DNA from: Typhlomys cinereus
Lineage: Eukaryota > Chordata > Mammalia > Rodentia > Platacanthomyidae
Reading direction: 5' to 3'
Length of the DNA stretch: 64,000 bases
NCBI GenBank assembly: GCA_023101885.1
Contig: JALPQD010000294.1
Location: 547,501 to 611,500 of the forward strand
Position 1 is the first letter of the stretch, and every line of letters begins with the position of its first letter. Of this stretch, positions 22,647 to 32,999 are shown piece after piece. Both the position numbers and the translations under genes were made by a program. The notes beneath the pieces were generated by a model. That model was not told where the DNA came from. It saw nothing but the letters and a program-made list of their open reading frames with translations, and did no database searches.

Positions 22647-22652
22647 TTTATT
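22647..22652 (-). terminator. ZNF579: Probable poly(A) signal of ZNF579
   Basis: AATAAA on the minus strand (TTTATT on plus), about 390 nt downstream of the ZNF579 stop, in unique sequence. It would give a short 3' UTR. No competing signal was seen between it and the stop. Confidence 0.6.
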
Positions 22653-23037
22653 CACAGACAGATAGAGGAATGGAGTCAGACCTTGGCTGAGAACCCTCAG
22701 GGTCTGGCGGTTCCAAAGAGGTGATTAGTGTCCAGTGTGTGTTAATGGGGGACTGGCAGGGCAGGGCAAACCTACCACCCCTCTGGGTCCCTCTCATCAA
22801 GTGTCCTCCGCCTCCTTTTCCAAGTTATCCTTATTTAAGACACGTGTTGGGGTGAGTGGTTCCTAACCAGCATCAGGGGAAGTCTAGGGGTGGGTAACGG
22901 GGATTGTGGGTGACCCAGGGCCTCCTCTTCTTTAACATCAAGGCCTTGAGGGGGAAACAAAGACGTACCTCTCCTTCAACTTCCCTCCTTACAGCAAATC
23001 TGGAGCTCAACTGAAGGGGCGGAGGATGGTGTGAAGG

Positions 23038-24723
23038 TCAGGAGGCCAGGCCCCCCAAGTCATGTAGATGGGCCTTGCTATCCACCTCTTCATCCTCCAT
23101 CTCGAAGGCTGAGTGGTCTTGGCTGTCGAAACAGGAGGCGCTGAGGAAAACAGGGGGAGCCGGTGGGGGCTGGGGTGGGGTCCCTGGAGAATGGGGCTCT
23201 TCTTTGATGCGTGCGATGGGCAGAGGGAGCCCCTCTGCCTCTTGCTTAAGCGGCTGTGGGGCCTGGGCAGCCTGGGCTTGGAGCGCTGCTGCCCTCTCCA
23301 GCTCCGCCCTCTCCAGCTCAGCACGGTGGCATCGCTGGTGACGCAGCAGGCTGTAAGCGCGTGAGAAGCGCCGTGGGCAGCGTGGGCACGGATGTGGGGC
23401 GGGTCCCCCAGCGTGGACTTGCGCATGGCGGGCCAGATCCGCTAGCCGCTTGAACTCCCGTTGGCAGCGCACACACTGGAAGGGACGCGCCCCGGAGTGG
23501 GTCACCCCGTGTTGACGCAGGTGTGCCCGGCGTCGGAAACCCTTGCCACATTCGGCACACCAGAAGCGGGGCTCGCCGGCTGGGGGCCTGGCCGGGGTGG
23601 CATCTCCTCCGTTCTGCCCACCTGGATCTCCCCCTACCGAGGCACCTCCACATTCTGCCACTTCGCTCCCCTCGGGTCCTTTCCCTGAGTTCCGTCCCCC
23701 CGAGGCCAGGTCATCTTTCTTGCCTGCCCCGGGCAGTGGGGCCAGCAGGCTGAGTGGGCCGTGAACGCGGCGGTGCTGGCGGAGGTAGGAGGCGAGGCGG
23801 AAGGCAAGGCCGCAGTCTGGACACACAAATGGCCGATCCGTGGAGTGGACTAGCCGGTGGCGCGACAGGGACCAGGGCCTGGCAAAAGCCTTAAGGCAGA
23901 TGGAACACTGGTGTCGTTTGGGGCGCGGCGGGGGCCCCCCTTCGCCCTCCTGATCGCCCTCGGGGCGCAGACAAGGGTGCGCCTTGAGCTCCCCCTTGGT
24001 GGCAAAGGCTTCGCGACAGCGGAGACACAGCAACGTCCAGTCGGCCTGGAGCAAGACCTGTTTCTCCTCCTGCCGCCCGGCGGCCAGGGCCAGCTCAGCC
24101 CTCAGCTCGGCTGCCCCGGCCTCTGCCTCTGGGGCCCCGGGCTCGGTGCTCGTGGGGGCCACGGGTGGGGCCGGCTCATCCGCGGGCCACGTCTCGGGCC
24201 ACGCAGACACCACCGCCTCCTCCTCCTCTTGCTCCTCCTCCTCTGCCACCCCTGCTACCAAGGGCTGCTCTGTGCCCTCGTCCTGTGGTCCCCAGCTCGA
24301 CTCGGCCTCGTCCTTCACCGGCCTCTCGGTGACCAGCTCCACGCCGCCACCCGCGTGCTCCTGGGCCAGGTGGCGCCTGAGCTGCGCGGGCTCCGGGAAG
24401 GTGCGCGGGCAGGCAGCGCAGCGCAGCGGGGGCTGCGGCCCATGGCCTCGCAGGTGGCGTGAGAGGTGGGCAGGTCGGCGGAAGGCCTTGGGGCAGAGGG
24501 GACACGCGTGGGGCCGCAGGCCCGAGTGGCTCAACCGGTGCCGGGAGAGGTAGTAGGGAAAGCGGAAGAGACGACCACAGGTGGGACAAGGCAGAGGCGC
24601 CCGTGCGGCTCCGGCGCCCCCCCTGCCACGCCCACGTCCTCGACCTCGACCACGGCCTCGGCCACGGCCTCGGCCACGGTGAGGTGGGCTGCTCTGGGCA
24701 GGTGGAGGGGGCTGAGGATCCAT
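23038..24723 (-). CDS. ZNF579: ZNF579, C2H2 zinc-finger protein, 561 aa
   Basis: A nuclear C2H2 zinc-finger protein, presumably DNA-binding. The whole coding region is in one exon. The ATG is followed by MDPQPPPPAQ and a Gly-Arg repeat (residues 16-34). Fingers 1-3 start at C44 (FPYYLSRHRLSH, RPAHLSRHLRGH, EPAQLRRHLAQEH). An acidic linker and a degenerate finger (LCLRCREAFATKGELKAH) follow. Next come five canonical fingers in two groups (PWSLSRH and LASYLRQH; RRAHLRQH, RLADLARH and AYSLLRHQRCH). The C-terminus is Pro-rich and acidic, with IKEEPHSPGTPP, a SUMO-consensus-like motif. Length and order match human ZNF579 (562 aa). The exon begins at 24725, just before the ATG, after the acceptor CTCCTCACAG. 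There is no KRAB or SCAN domain. Confidence 0.97.
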   Translation of the reverse strand: MDPQPPPPAQSSPPHRGRGRGRGRGRGRGRGRGRGGAGAARAPLPCPTCGRLFRFPYYLSRHRLSHSGLRPHACPLCPKAFRRPAHLSRHLRGHGPQPPLRCAACPRTFPEPAQLRRHLAQEHAGGGVELVTERPVKDEAESSWGPQDEGTEQPLVAGVAEEEEQEEEEAVVSAWPETWPADEPAPPVAPTSTEPGAPEAEAGAAELRAELALAAGRQEEKQVLLQADWTLLCLRCREAFATKGELKAHPCLRPEGDQEGEGGPPPRPKRHQCSICLKAFARPWSLSRHRLVHSTDRPFVCPDCGLAFRLASYLRQHRRVHGPLSLLAPLPGAGKKDDLASGGRNSGKGPEGSEVAECGGASVGGDPGGQNGGDATPARPPAGEPRFWCAECGKGFRRRAHLRQHGVTHSGARPFQCVRCQREFKRLADLARHAQVHAGGPAPHPCPRCPRRFSRAYSLLRHQRCHRAELERAELERAAALQAQAAQAPQPLKQEAEGLPLPIARIKEEPHSPGTPPQPPPAPPVFLSASCFDSQDHSAFEMEDEEVDSKAHLHDLGGLAS

Positions 24724-24725
24724 GC

Positions 24726-24925
24726 CTGTGAGGAGAATGGGGAGAGGTAGGGGCGGGTGGTGGGATGGTAGAGATGAGGAGAGAATGCGGGGTGAAGAGA
24801 GAAACAGGGTTTAAGAGGGGCAGGTGGATGCTCAGATGGGGGAGGAGAGACAGAGATGGGTCACAGGCAGAAGCAAACAGAGGCAGGAGGTGCCAGAGAA
24901 GTAGGAATGGGGTGATAAAGTCAAG

Positions 24926-24956
<31 letters not shown>

Positions 24957-25745
24957 CGAGATTAAAGGCAGAAACAGACAGGGAGACAGGAGAGAAGACA
25001 AATACAAAAAGACAGAGAGACAAAGTCAGCCAACAGCTTTTTTTTTTCTCTCTCTCTCCAGGGGTCAGGGGGGAGTGGACCGTTTTGAGTCTGGGAACTA
25101 GTCTCAGGAGCCCAAATGAGTGGTATTCAAAGTTGGGAGGCTGGGACTATCGTGCGTGTGTCTGTCTGTCTGTCTGTCTGTCTGTGTGCACAGAAGTCAG
25201 AGGCAGGGAGAAGGTAGACTGTAGCAAGATTGAGCCTTCTTCTGGGTCTCAGGGAGGAGGTCTAAAGCTTGGTCTAAAGGAGGAGGCTGAGGTCTGGACC
25301 CCGAGTCTGAGACAGGAGGGCTGGGTCTGCACCCCTGTGTCTGAGGAAGAAGGGCTGGGGTGTGTAATCCTGGGTCTAGGACGAGTCCAGCAGTCCTGGA
25401 TCTGGACTAGGCAGGTAACCTAGGTTCTTGAAAGCAGACCCGCCTCTGGCTGGGAGTGGAGGAGGGGCTGGACTGGAGACCCTGGTTCCCAAGACAAGGG
25501 AGAGGAGAGCGCTGGGCTGCGGGGATCTTCAGGGAGGAGAGAGCTGCAGGCCAAACCCCTGGTCGGATGGGGTGCCTGGAGAGGGCAGGGAGTCTGCCGC
25601 TGTCGGGGGCCCTTGGTACCTGAGGGAGCCATCTGTCCGGGGCCCAACAAGCAGATCTGCAGATCTGGGGCTGTGGGCCAAGGCCTTGCGGATTGCTCTC
25701 AGTAGGGCCAGGGGCTCGCCATGATATCGGGTTGCTGGGTCTTAC
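24726..25745 (-). other. ZNF579: ZNF579 intron 1
   Basis: Lies between a donor GTAAGA at 25745-25740 and the acceptor at 24726. It contains an (AG)n run at about 24929-24957, a short (TGTC)n run at about 25160-25184 and G-rich unique sequence. No coding exon was seen. Confidence 0.6.
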
Positions 25746-25860
25746 CTCCGCCGCCTGTGCTCCTTTCTTCCTTCCCCGCGGCCGACCGATCGTGGACCGT
25801 GGTGGCGGCGGGGAGGGCGGGGAGGGAGCGGAGGGAGGGTGAAGAGGGGTGGAGAAGGAG
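25746..25860 (-). promoter_or_regulatory. ZNF579: ZNF579 CpG-rich promoter and non-coding exon 1 (approximate)
   Basis: On the minus strand a GC-rich segment (CGCCGCCACCACGG, GATCGGTCGGCCGCGG) ends in GGCGGAG followed by GTAAGA. CpG density is high only here and in the coding exon. The transcription start is not fixed by the sequence. Confidence 0.55.
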
Positions 25861-25899
25861 AAGGAGGAGGAGGCTGGGCTTGGTGTCACCGCCTAAGCC

Positions 25900-26860
25900 T
25901 TCCCCCCGGAAACTCAGTATTCGATCAGAGGCTAGAAGAGGAAAGACTGGTGGAGAAGCCGGAAGCAGAGGACCAGCAACAAGGGGGCGGGGGAAGGAGG
26001 CTCCTGGGTCCTAGGAAGGGTAGAAGCTGAAGGACCCCCAGAAGGAGGAGGGGTTGTGGTCCTGGGAAGTTGGAATCAGCCTCCTACCCCTTCTCCATTT
26101 CCCAGCAGATACACATATTCATCCATTTCTTCAACAAACATGCATTTATCCAGTTCTTGCCTGTGCCAGGCACTGTGTTGGGTCAGGGAGGAGGCAAGAG
26201 ATGGAGATGAATGTCACAGTGATAGAGGTGTTGCAAGGTGCTGGCATAGCAAGAGAGTTTGGCTCCTGCATGCCCTTGGTTATCTGGGCAAACATCCTTC
26301 CCTGATCTCAACCTCAGTTTCCCTTTTGTGATATGTGTATGGATGGCAAGGGAGCAGTAGTCACTGAGCAGTGCCTACTGTGGGCTAGCTCTGTCCTTGG
26401 TGCTAGATCCACGGTAGGGGGAGGGAAGAGACACTGGGGTCTGCCGCATGGGAGCAGATGGAATCTATCACAGAGTGTGTGATGAAGGGGAACTAGCCCT
26501 TTGTCTGACGGTTAAATTCATACCACGCATTGTTGGCAAGAGTACAGGCAAACAGTTTCGCTTGCACACGTCCAGAGTGAGTAGAGGTTGGAACTGGTCT
26601 TTGCAAGCCAGTAATTCCAGGAATTTGTCCTCCAGAGGGTATCAAAAACACAAGAAATTCTGCCTGTACCAGGTTGTTGGTTACAGTAAAAGACTAGAGT
26701 AGTAAAATGTGGAATCATGTGTGCCCTAAAATAATTAAAATAAAAGTATAGGGAGTTGTTGAGCAAAAGGGAATGACAACAGCAAAACAACAACAAAAAG
26801 GGAGTGAGAGGCAGAGAGATGACCCAGGGGGTATCATGCCTGCCTCCAAACCTGGCACCC
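25900..26860. other. Intergenic, upstream of ZNF579
   Basis: GC-rich to 26050, then ordinary sequence. MIR-like words occur at about 26120-26200 ('aacaaacatgcatttatccag', 'tgtgccaggcactgtgtt'). No gene was recognised. Confidence 0.45.
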
Positions 26861-26864
26861 TGTG

Positions 26865-27400
26865 TGGGGTGTAGGTGCCTGTAGAAGAGGGCACTGAATG
26901 TGCCTGTAGAGATCCAAGGGTGACATGTGGAATCATCCTGGATGGCTCTACCTTCTTATTGCTTTGTTCTGGGATTTCCCAGGCTCTGTCTTCCTAGGTA
27001 AGAACTACGGGTTGCCACCATTTCCACCTGATATTTAATATGGGATCTGGGATCTGAACTCATGTCTTTTTACTTTTGTGTGTGTGAGTGTGTGTGTATG
27101 TGTGTGTGCGTGCACGTGCGCGCGTGTATCCCTGTGGAGGCCCAAAGATGACTTTGGGAATCATCCTGGATTGATTCTACCTCCTTCTTGCTTCGCTCTG
27201 GGATTTCCCAGGTTCTGACCACCAAGGCCCGAAGTGCAGGCCACAACCATTTCCACCTGGCATTTTTAATGTGGGACCTGGAATCTGAACTCAGGACTTT
27301 CTGCTTGCAAGGCAGAGTCTTAACCCTTGAGCCATCTCTCCAGCCCATGTCTTTTTACTTTTAGGGCAAAGGCTTTAACCCCTGAGCCAGCTCTCTAGCC
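26865..27400 (-). mobile_element. Older B2-like SINE interrupted by another B2-like SINE
   Basis: The outer element lies at 26865-27077 and 27363-27400 (ending 'ttaacccctgagccagctctctagccc'). The inner element at 27078-27345 has its GT tail on the left and its head 'ttaacccttgagccatctctccagcc' on the right. CATGTCTTTTTACTTTT is repeated without mismatch at 27061-27077 and 27346-27362. Confidence 0.93.
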
Positions 27401-27464
27401 CAGCAAAGTTCTGTTTTTGTTGTTGAATGTCTACATCTATTTGTTGATCATTTTCCCCTTTTTC

Positions 27465-27619
27465 TTTCCTTTTTTTTTTTTTTTTTGCTCTTGGAGACAG
27501 GGTCTAATATAGCCCAGACTGCAACATAACATGTAGCCAAGGCAGGCCTTGAAGTACTTGTCCTTCTGCCTCTGCCTCCCACATGTGGGGATTAAAGTCA
27601 TGAGCCACCACACTCAGCT
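27465..27619 (-). mobile_element. Reversed B1 SINE
   Basis: T-rich tail at 27472-27486, then 'gagacagggtctaatatagcccagactg' and 'tctgcctctgcctcccacatgtggggattaaag'. Confidence 0.85.
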
Positions 27620-27624
27620 AATTT

Positions 27625-27920
27625 TTTCTTTATTTTTTAAATTTATTCAACTGAGCGTGTGCGTGCGTGCGTGCGTGCGTGTGTGCGTGTGTGTGTGTGT
27701 GTGTGTGTAGAACCACAGGCAAATTCAGGAACCACCATGGACAGCCTCCACCTCCTCCTTGTTTACTCTGCCCGGGGATTCACAGGCTCCGCCCTACCAG
27801 GACCAGAAACTCAGGCTGCCCCCACTTCTGCCTGGCGTCTATACGTGGGGTCTAGGATCCGAACTCAGGACCTTCTGCCTGCAAGGCAGAGGCTTAACCC
27901 CTGAGCCACCTCTCCTACCC
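27625..27920 (-). mobile_element. B2-like SINE, GC-rich subfamily, with target-site duplication
   Basis: Reversed element with a GT/GC run at 27655-27709 and the standard body and head. CCACACTCAGCTAATTT at 27608-27624 recurs at 27921-27937 with one mismatch. The target was the end of the preceding B1. Confidence 0.92.
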
Positions 27921-28064
27921 CCACACTCAACTAATTTGTTGATTTGTTTCCTGAAAAAAATTATTTCTCTGCTTCTATTTACTTCAGAATGAGAGACCTT
28001 CAATCTGGTTTCATATATATTTTTTTCATGAATTATCACTGTACGTCTATAATTAAGTATGATC

Positions 28065-28300
28065 ATTATTTCTTTTTCTTTTTTAAAATGACAGGGTCTC
28101 CTATATCCCAGGCTATCCTTAAAGTCAATAGTGATAGCTGAGCATGACCTCAAACTCCTGATCCTCCTGCTGTACCTCCAGAGTACTGGGATTACAGTTA
28201 TGCACTATCATGCATGTTCATGCAGGGCTGGAACTGGAACACAATGCTTCTTACACACTAAGAAAGGACTCTGCCAACTGAGCTTCAATCCCAGCCCTAT
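28065..28300 (-). mobile_element. Reversed B1 and ID elements
   Basis: 28065-28215 is B1 ('gacagggtctcctatatcccaggctatcc', 'tactgggattacag'). 28222-28300 is an ID-like head read in reverse ('gctggaactggaacacaatgcttcttacacac'). A pure (CA)n run follows at 28344-28387. Confidence 0.7.
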
Positions 28301-28340
28301 TTATGAGCACACATTAATGGTATAAAATAATGAGTTTCAT

Positions 28341-28388
<48 letters not shown>

Positions 28389-28409
28389 CTTTGATTCTAG
28401 GAACCATGA

Positions 28410-28439
28410 TTTTTAAAAAAATATTTTACTTTTTTATGG

Positions 28440-28475
<36 letters not shown>

Positions 28476-28795
28476 ATGCATACCATGGTTCATAGGTGGA
28501 GTTTAGGGGACAACTTTCAGAAGGCAGTTCTCAGCTTCTATTATGTGGGCTTCTGGGGATTGAACTCAGGTCTTCAGGTTTGTGAGCAGGCAACTGACAT
28601 GATGAACAATCTCACTGATCCCTTTACCATTTTCTTTATTACTACTGCTACTATTGTTATTATTTGAGATAGATTTCACGTAGCCCAGGCTGGTCTCAAA
28701 CTCACTGTGTAGCTAGAGTTGACTCTAAATTACTGATCCTCCTGCCTGTGCCGCCTGGGCACTGGGATTACAGGTGTACACAACTATACCTGATT
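28410..28795 (-). mobile_element. Reversed B3-like and B1 SINEs
   Basis: 28410-28625 has (AG)n at 28444-28471 and 'ggacaactttcagaaggcag'. 28655-28795 is a B1 ('gtagcccaggctggtctcaaactcactgtgtagc'). Confidence 0.78.
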
Positions 28796-28799
28796 TTGA

Positions 28800-29284
28800 C
28801 CATTTAAAGTATTTGAATTTGAGGTCAGTGAAATGGCTTACTAGGTAAGTTGCCCCCCCCCTTTTCTTTCTAGTAAACAATTAAAATACTCAAAAAAGAA
28901 AACTTTCAGTCTTTTAGCCTTAAGTGCGTTCATGATATTGGGCAGACATCTCCACTATTGACTTTGGAACTTTTTCAATATCTCAAACAGAAACTCTGTA
29001 TCCCTTGAACTGTCATTCATATTCCTTATTCCTTCCAAGACTCAGATACCCCATAATCTCCTATTTCTATGCATTTATTCACTGTGGACATTGCCTAGAA
29101 ATGACATCTACAAAATGTGGGTTGTGACAGTTAATATTCATCGTCAACTTGACAGGATCTAGGATCACCTGGGAGACAAGCTTCTGGGCCTGTCTGTGAG
29201 GGGTTTCTATACTGGGTTAAGTGAGGAGGAAAGACCCACCCTAAAAATGTGGGTAGTTGCAATAAAAATAAAAAAAGAAAAAGA
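28800..29284. other. AT-rich non-coding stretch with an unassigned repeat
   Basis: 29128-29258 ('ttaatattcatcgtcaacttgacaggatctagg', 'gcctgtctgtgaggggtttc', 'agacccaccctaa') has the look of a medium-reiteration mammalian repeat. I cannot assign the family. The rest is unique. Confidence 0.4.
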
Positions 29285-29580
29285 GGAGCTGGAGAGACAG
29301 CTCAGGGGTTAAAGCCTTTGCTTCACAAGCAAAAGGATCTGAGTTCAGATTGCAGATCCCACATGAAAATCCCTGACAGAAATGATGGCAGCTTGAAATT
29401 CCAGCCCTAAATGGTGAAGCCTGAGAAATCTTAGGGAAAACAATAAGGTGATAGAGCAATCCTGGATGGTTGCTGATGTCACCCTTGGGCCTCCACAAAC
29501 ACACACAGCACCCCCTTCTGTACACTCCCATACATAGGTACACACCCACACTCACACTTACACAAAAACAACAAAAATTT
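29285..29580 (+). mobile_element. B2-like SINE, older subfamily
   Basis: Head 'gagctggagagacagctcaggggttaaagcc', body 'gctgatgtcacccttgggcctccac', CA-rich tail ending in A-rich sequence. Confidence 0.85.
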
Positions 29581-29596
29581 TTTTTAAAAAGGACCT

Positions 29597-29907
29597 TCTT
29601 TTTTAAAAATTTTATTACTTATTATTTATTCAATTGTGCGTGTATGCATGTGTGTGTGTGTGTATGTGTGTGTGTGTGTGTGTGTGTGCAGAACCACAGG
29701 CGGTTTTGGGAACCACCATGGAATGGACTGCCTCCACCTCCTCCTTGTTTACTCTGCCCTGGGATTCACAGGCTCCGCCCTACCAGGACCAGAAACGCAG
29801 GCCACCCCCGCTTCTGCCTGGCATCTGTATGTGTGGTCTAGGATCCGAACTCAGGACCTTCTGCCTGCAAGGCAGAGGCTTAACTCCTGAGCCACCTCTC
29901 CAGCCCC
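29597..29907 (-). mobile_element. B2-like SINE, GC-rich subfamily
   Basis: Reversed element with tail 'attatttattcaattgtgc', a long GT run, body 'aggcggttttgggaacc' and head ending 'ctgagccacctctccagcccc'. Confidence 0.9.
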
Positions 29908-29924
29908 AACAAAACTACTTCTAA

Positions 29925-30112
29925 ACATTTTATTTATTTATTTATTTATTTATTTATTTGAAGGAAGAGAGAAAAAGAGGGAGAAAGAGAGGTGGAAGTA
30001 GAGGACAACTTTCAGAAGTCAGTTCTCCCCTTTCACCATGCGGGCTACCAAGGATTGAATCAGGTCACCAGATGTGCATGCCTTACTGGCTGATCTATCT
30101 TGTTGGCCAGCA
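29925..30112 (-). mobile_element. Reversed B3-like SINE
   Basis: Begins with (TTTA)n at about 29930-29960, then 'gaggacaactttcagaagtcagttctccc' and 'ggattgaatcaggtcaccag'. 30113-30865 is unique apart from a B1 stub at about 30755-30800 and a G-rich run at 30729-30756. Confidence 0.78.
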
Positions 30113-30905
30113 AAACAACTTTTTAAAAAGAAAGGGGGAAAAGATAAAGCTTTCTGAAGTGGGCATTACAGAAAAATAATATTGAACACAGAAAATAAAG
30201 GTTTTGTGACTTGGAAGTGGGATTTGGAGTCTGGGGTGTCCATGGTGGCCCACATGCCAGACAGGAGCCAGATACCCATTCAAGGATTGTGGAGGGCTTC
30301 CAGTCCAGGCTGAGCTTGAATTTACTCCCAGCTCACCGAGGAGTCATTGAGAAGTTGGTAAGAAACAGCAACACATGACCTGATTAGTGATCTCCAGACA
30401 TTCCGGTGGGCCCCTCATGGAGGAACCTCAGGATACTGGGGAGACCTAGACTGGAAAGAGGAACCCAATACTAGTTTAGGGGAGAGGCCCTTCCTCTCTA
30501 TTCCTTCCCCCTCCAGGCTGGGGAGGCAACTCTCCCACAGGGCAATTGCTTTCTCCTGTCTTCTGGGCTTCCAGTCCCTTCCCCGGAGTCCTGTAACTGA
30601 CCCCGCCCCAATTCCCTGCACCTTGTTTTTGAACTGAACACCCCCTCCCATAGCTAAAAAACATACCTTCCCCCTGTGGACACCACAGCCATGAGGTTCT
30701 GCCCTCAATTCATTTGATTTCTCATATTGGGAGGGAGGGAGGGGGTGGGGGTGGGCATGGTCCTGCTATGTAGTCCAGGCTGGCCTCTAATGTTTGATCC
30801 TTCTAGATCCTTTTTTGTCAGCTTCCGGAAAGCTGGAGTTACTGCCCCCTCATCCTGCATCCCAGCCTGGATTCTCCTCACTTAATTTCTGACATCCTAT
30901 TTCTT

Positions 30906-30930
30906 TTTTATTTATTTATTTATTCAATTA

Positions 30931-30973
<43 letters not shown>

Positions 30974-31180
30974 CCACAGGCGGTTTCGGGAACCACCATG
31001 GACTGCCTCCACCTCCTCCTTGTTTACTCTGCCCCGGGATTCACAGGCTCCGCCCTACCAGGAGCAGAAACGCAGGCCGCCCCCGCTTCTGCCCGGTGTC
31101 TATACCTGGGGTCTAGGATCTGAACTCAGGACTTCCGCCTGCAAGGCAGAGGCTTAATCTCTGAGCCACCACTCCAGCCC
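30906..31180 (-). mobile_element. B2-like SINE, GC-rich subfamily, with target-site duplication
   Basis: Reversed element with tail 'tttatttattcaattatgc', GT run, body 'aggcggtttcgggaacc' and the standard head. CTGACATCCTATTTCTT at 30889-30905 recurs at 31181-31197 with one mismatch. Confidence 0.92.
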
Positions 31181-31289
31181 CTGACATCCTGTTTCTTGTC
31201 GCTACCACACAACCCCCTTTACCATCTGTGCTTGGAGCCTTTGCAGCTGCTGCCCTTTACTGGAATGCTCTTCCTGTGGAAGTCTTTCT

Positions 31290-31292
31290 TCC

Positions 31293-31353
<61 letters not shown>

Positions 31354-31598
31354 ATTAAGAATGCACATGAGTGGAAGCCCAAGAACAAGGAAATCATCCT
31401 GGATTGCCCTCCCTCCTATTGCTTTGCTTTGGGGTTTTCCAGGCTCTGCCTTTCAGAACCGGAATTACAGGCAGCTACCATATCCGCCTGGCTTTTTTTT
31501 TTTTTTTTTTTTTTTTTAATGTGGGATCTGGGAATCCAAACTCAGGTCCTTTTATTTTCGAGGCAAAGGCCTTAACAGACAAGCCATCTCCCTACCCT
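31290..31598 (-). mobile_element. Reversed B2-like SINE, older subfamily
   Basis: (GT)n at 31296-31348, 'ggaaatcatcctggattgcc', an internal T run at about 31494-31517 and the head at 31540-31598. Confidence 0.82.
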
Positions 31599-31909
31599 CC
31601 TTATATGTTTATTTCTGTACGTTGTCCCTCACTCCTTTCTTTCAGATGTCTTCAGAGACACAGGTCCCATGTAGTTAAAATGACTCTCAATTTTCAACAT
31701 TACTGCAAGCCAACTGTGAATTACTCAATAACACAGAAACTCCATGAGGACAGGACTGGTTCTGCCTATTTGCTTAACTCCTTCAACCAGAGCACCAAAT
31801 ACTTGCAGGTGAATAGAGAGATTCAAGGCCGCTGAGGATTTAGCACCATCAGTAGAGCACTTGTCCAGCATACATAAAGAACTGGGTTAGGGCCCCAGCA
31901 CCGCATGAA

Positions 31910-32105
31910 TCTAGTGTAGGGGTTAAGGATGTAGTTCAGTGGGTACAGTACTTGCTTGCCTCACATGAAGTCCTGGGTTCCATTCCCAGCACAGTGGCTC
32001 AGCCTGTGATCACAGCATTGAGGAGTGCAGGTAGGAAGATCAGCAGTTCAAGGTCACTCTCAGTTACATTAGGAGTTCCAAGGTAGCCTGGGCCTCTAAA
32101 GACAC
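31910..32105 (+). mobile_element. ID-B1 composite SINE
   Basis: ID head 'aggggttaaggatgtagttcagtgggtacagtacttgcttgcc' runs into a B1 body ('ttcaaggtcactctcagttacattagg'). Its last 37 bp form part of the left arm of the inverted repeat at 32069. Confidence 0.72.
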
Positions 32106-32388
32106 AGCAAGGAAGGGAGGAAGTGAGGGAAGGAAGGGAGGGAAGAAAGGGAGGAAAGGAGGGAAGGGAAGGGAAAGAGGGGAGGAAGAGAACAGAGGGA
32201 GAGAAGGGAGGGAGAGGAGGAAGGGAAGGAAGAAAGAAAAAGAAAGAAAGAAAGAAAAAAGAAGACCCCCTCCTTCCCTCCCTTTCTTCTCTCCCCTCCT
32301 TTCCTCCCTTTCTTCCCTCCCTTCCTTCCCTCGCTTCCTCCCTTCCTTGCTGTGTCTTTAGAGGCCCAGGCTACCTTGGAACTCCTAA
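32069..32388. repeat. Near-perfect 95-bp inverted repeat with a 130-bp spacer
   Basis: Left arm 32069-32163 and right arm 32294-32388 are reverse complements at 94 of 95 positions, starting from TTAGGAGTTCCAAGG. Each arm holds a B1 end plus an A/G (or C/T) tract. The spacer 32164-32293 is purine-rich then pyrimidine-rich. Only the left arm continues into the rest of the B1, so the right arm is an inverted partial copy. Confidence 0.93.
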
Positions 32389-32389
32389 G

Positions 32390-32690
32390 TAAGATAGCTT
32401 AGCAGGTAAGGCATCTGCTGGCAAACTTTGGTGACTTGAGTTTAATCCCTGGAAGCCCACATGGTAGGAGAAACCTGACTTCTAAAAGTTGTTCTCTGAT
32501 TTCTACCTGTGCCATGGCATTCTCTCTCTCTCTCTCATAAATATTTAAAAAAAACAAATACATTTCAGAAGGACCTGAAAAAATGATACACACCTGTGAT
32601 CCCAGTACTTGAGCAATGGAAGCAGGAAGAGCAGGAGGCCAGTCTGGACTAGAGGAGACTTTGCCAGAAGAATGAAGGATTGGATTTTGG
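32390..32690 (+). mobile_element. B3-like SINE and B1 SINE
   Basis: 32390-32560: 'aagatagcttagcaggtaaggcatctgctgg', 'aaaagttgttctctgatttct', then (CT)n and an A-rich tail. 32575-32690: B1-like 'cacacctgtgatcccagtacttgagc'. 32691-33000 is unique. Confidence 0.7.
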
Positions 32691-32999
32691 GCCCCACAAT
32701 GGCAAGGGCCCGGAAGGTTAAGTTGACATGAGTTGATGAGGGGGTGGAAGATGTAGAGGTGAGCTTGCATTCGGCAAGCAGAAACGGAGTCTCAGCAGAC
32801 AGGGAATTGCCGGCATTGGCAGTCATTAACACTGTGGAGAGGAAGAAAGCTCCCTTGGGGTAAACCTCCTCACTGCAACTTGCCTCTGTTAGAACAACCC
32901 TAAAGTGGGGCCACAGTGAATGGGGTTCAGTGTCCAGCATGGGCCTGTCCTTGGGAATGGTGTCTGTGTCTGCAAGTTTTGCGAACAAACAGACAGACC

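Larger units (their letters stand above)
30865..31830 (+). mobile_element. L2 LINE fossil carrying two SINE insertions
   Basis: 31198-31282 ('ttggagcctttgcagctgctgccctttactggaatgctcttcc') and 31610-31830 ('actccatgaggacaggactggttctgcc') match the usual order of mammalian L2 3' ends. They are separated by the SINE at 31290-31598. Another SINE sits at 30906-31180. Confidence 0.6.

Noticed and set aside
23857..24553. Open frames of about 190-200 aa antisense to ZNF579
   Set aside because: Shadow frames of a GC-rich coding exon; composition is Gly/Ala/Arg/Pro-rich without a recognisable domain.
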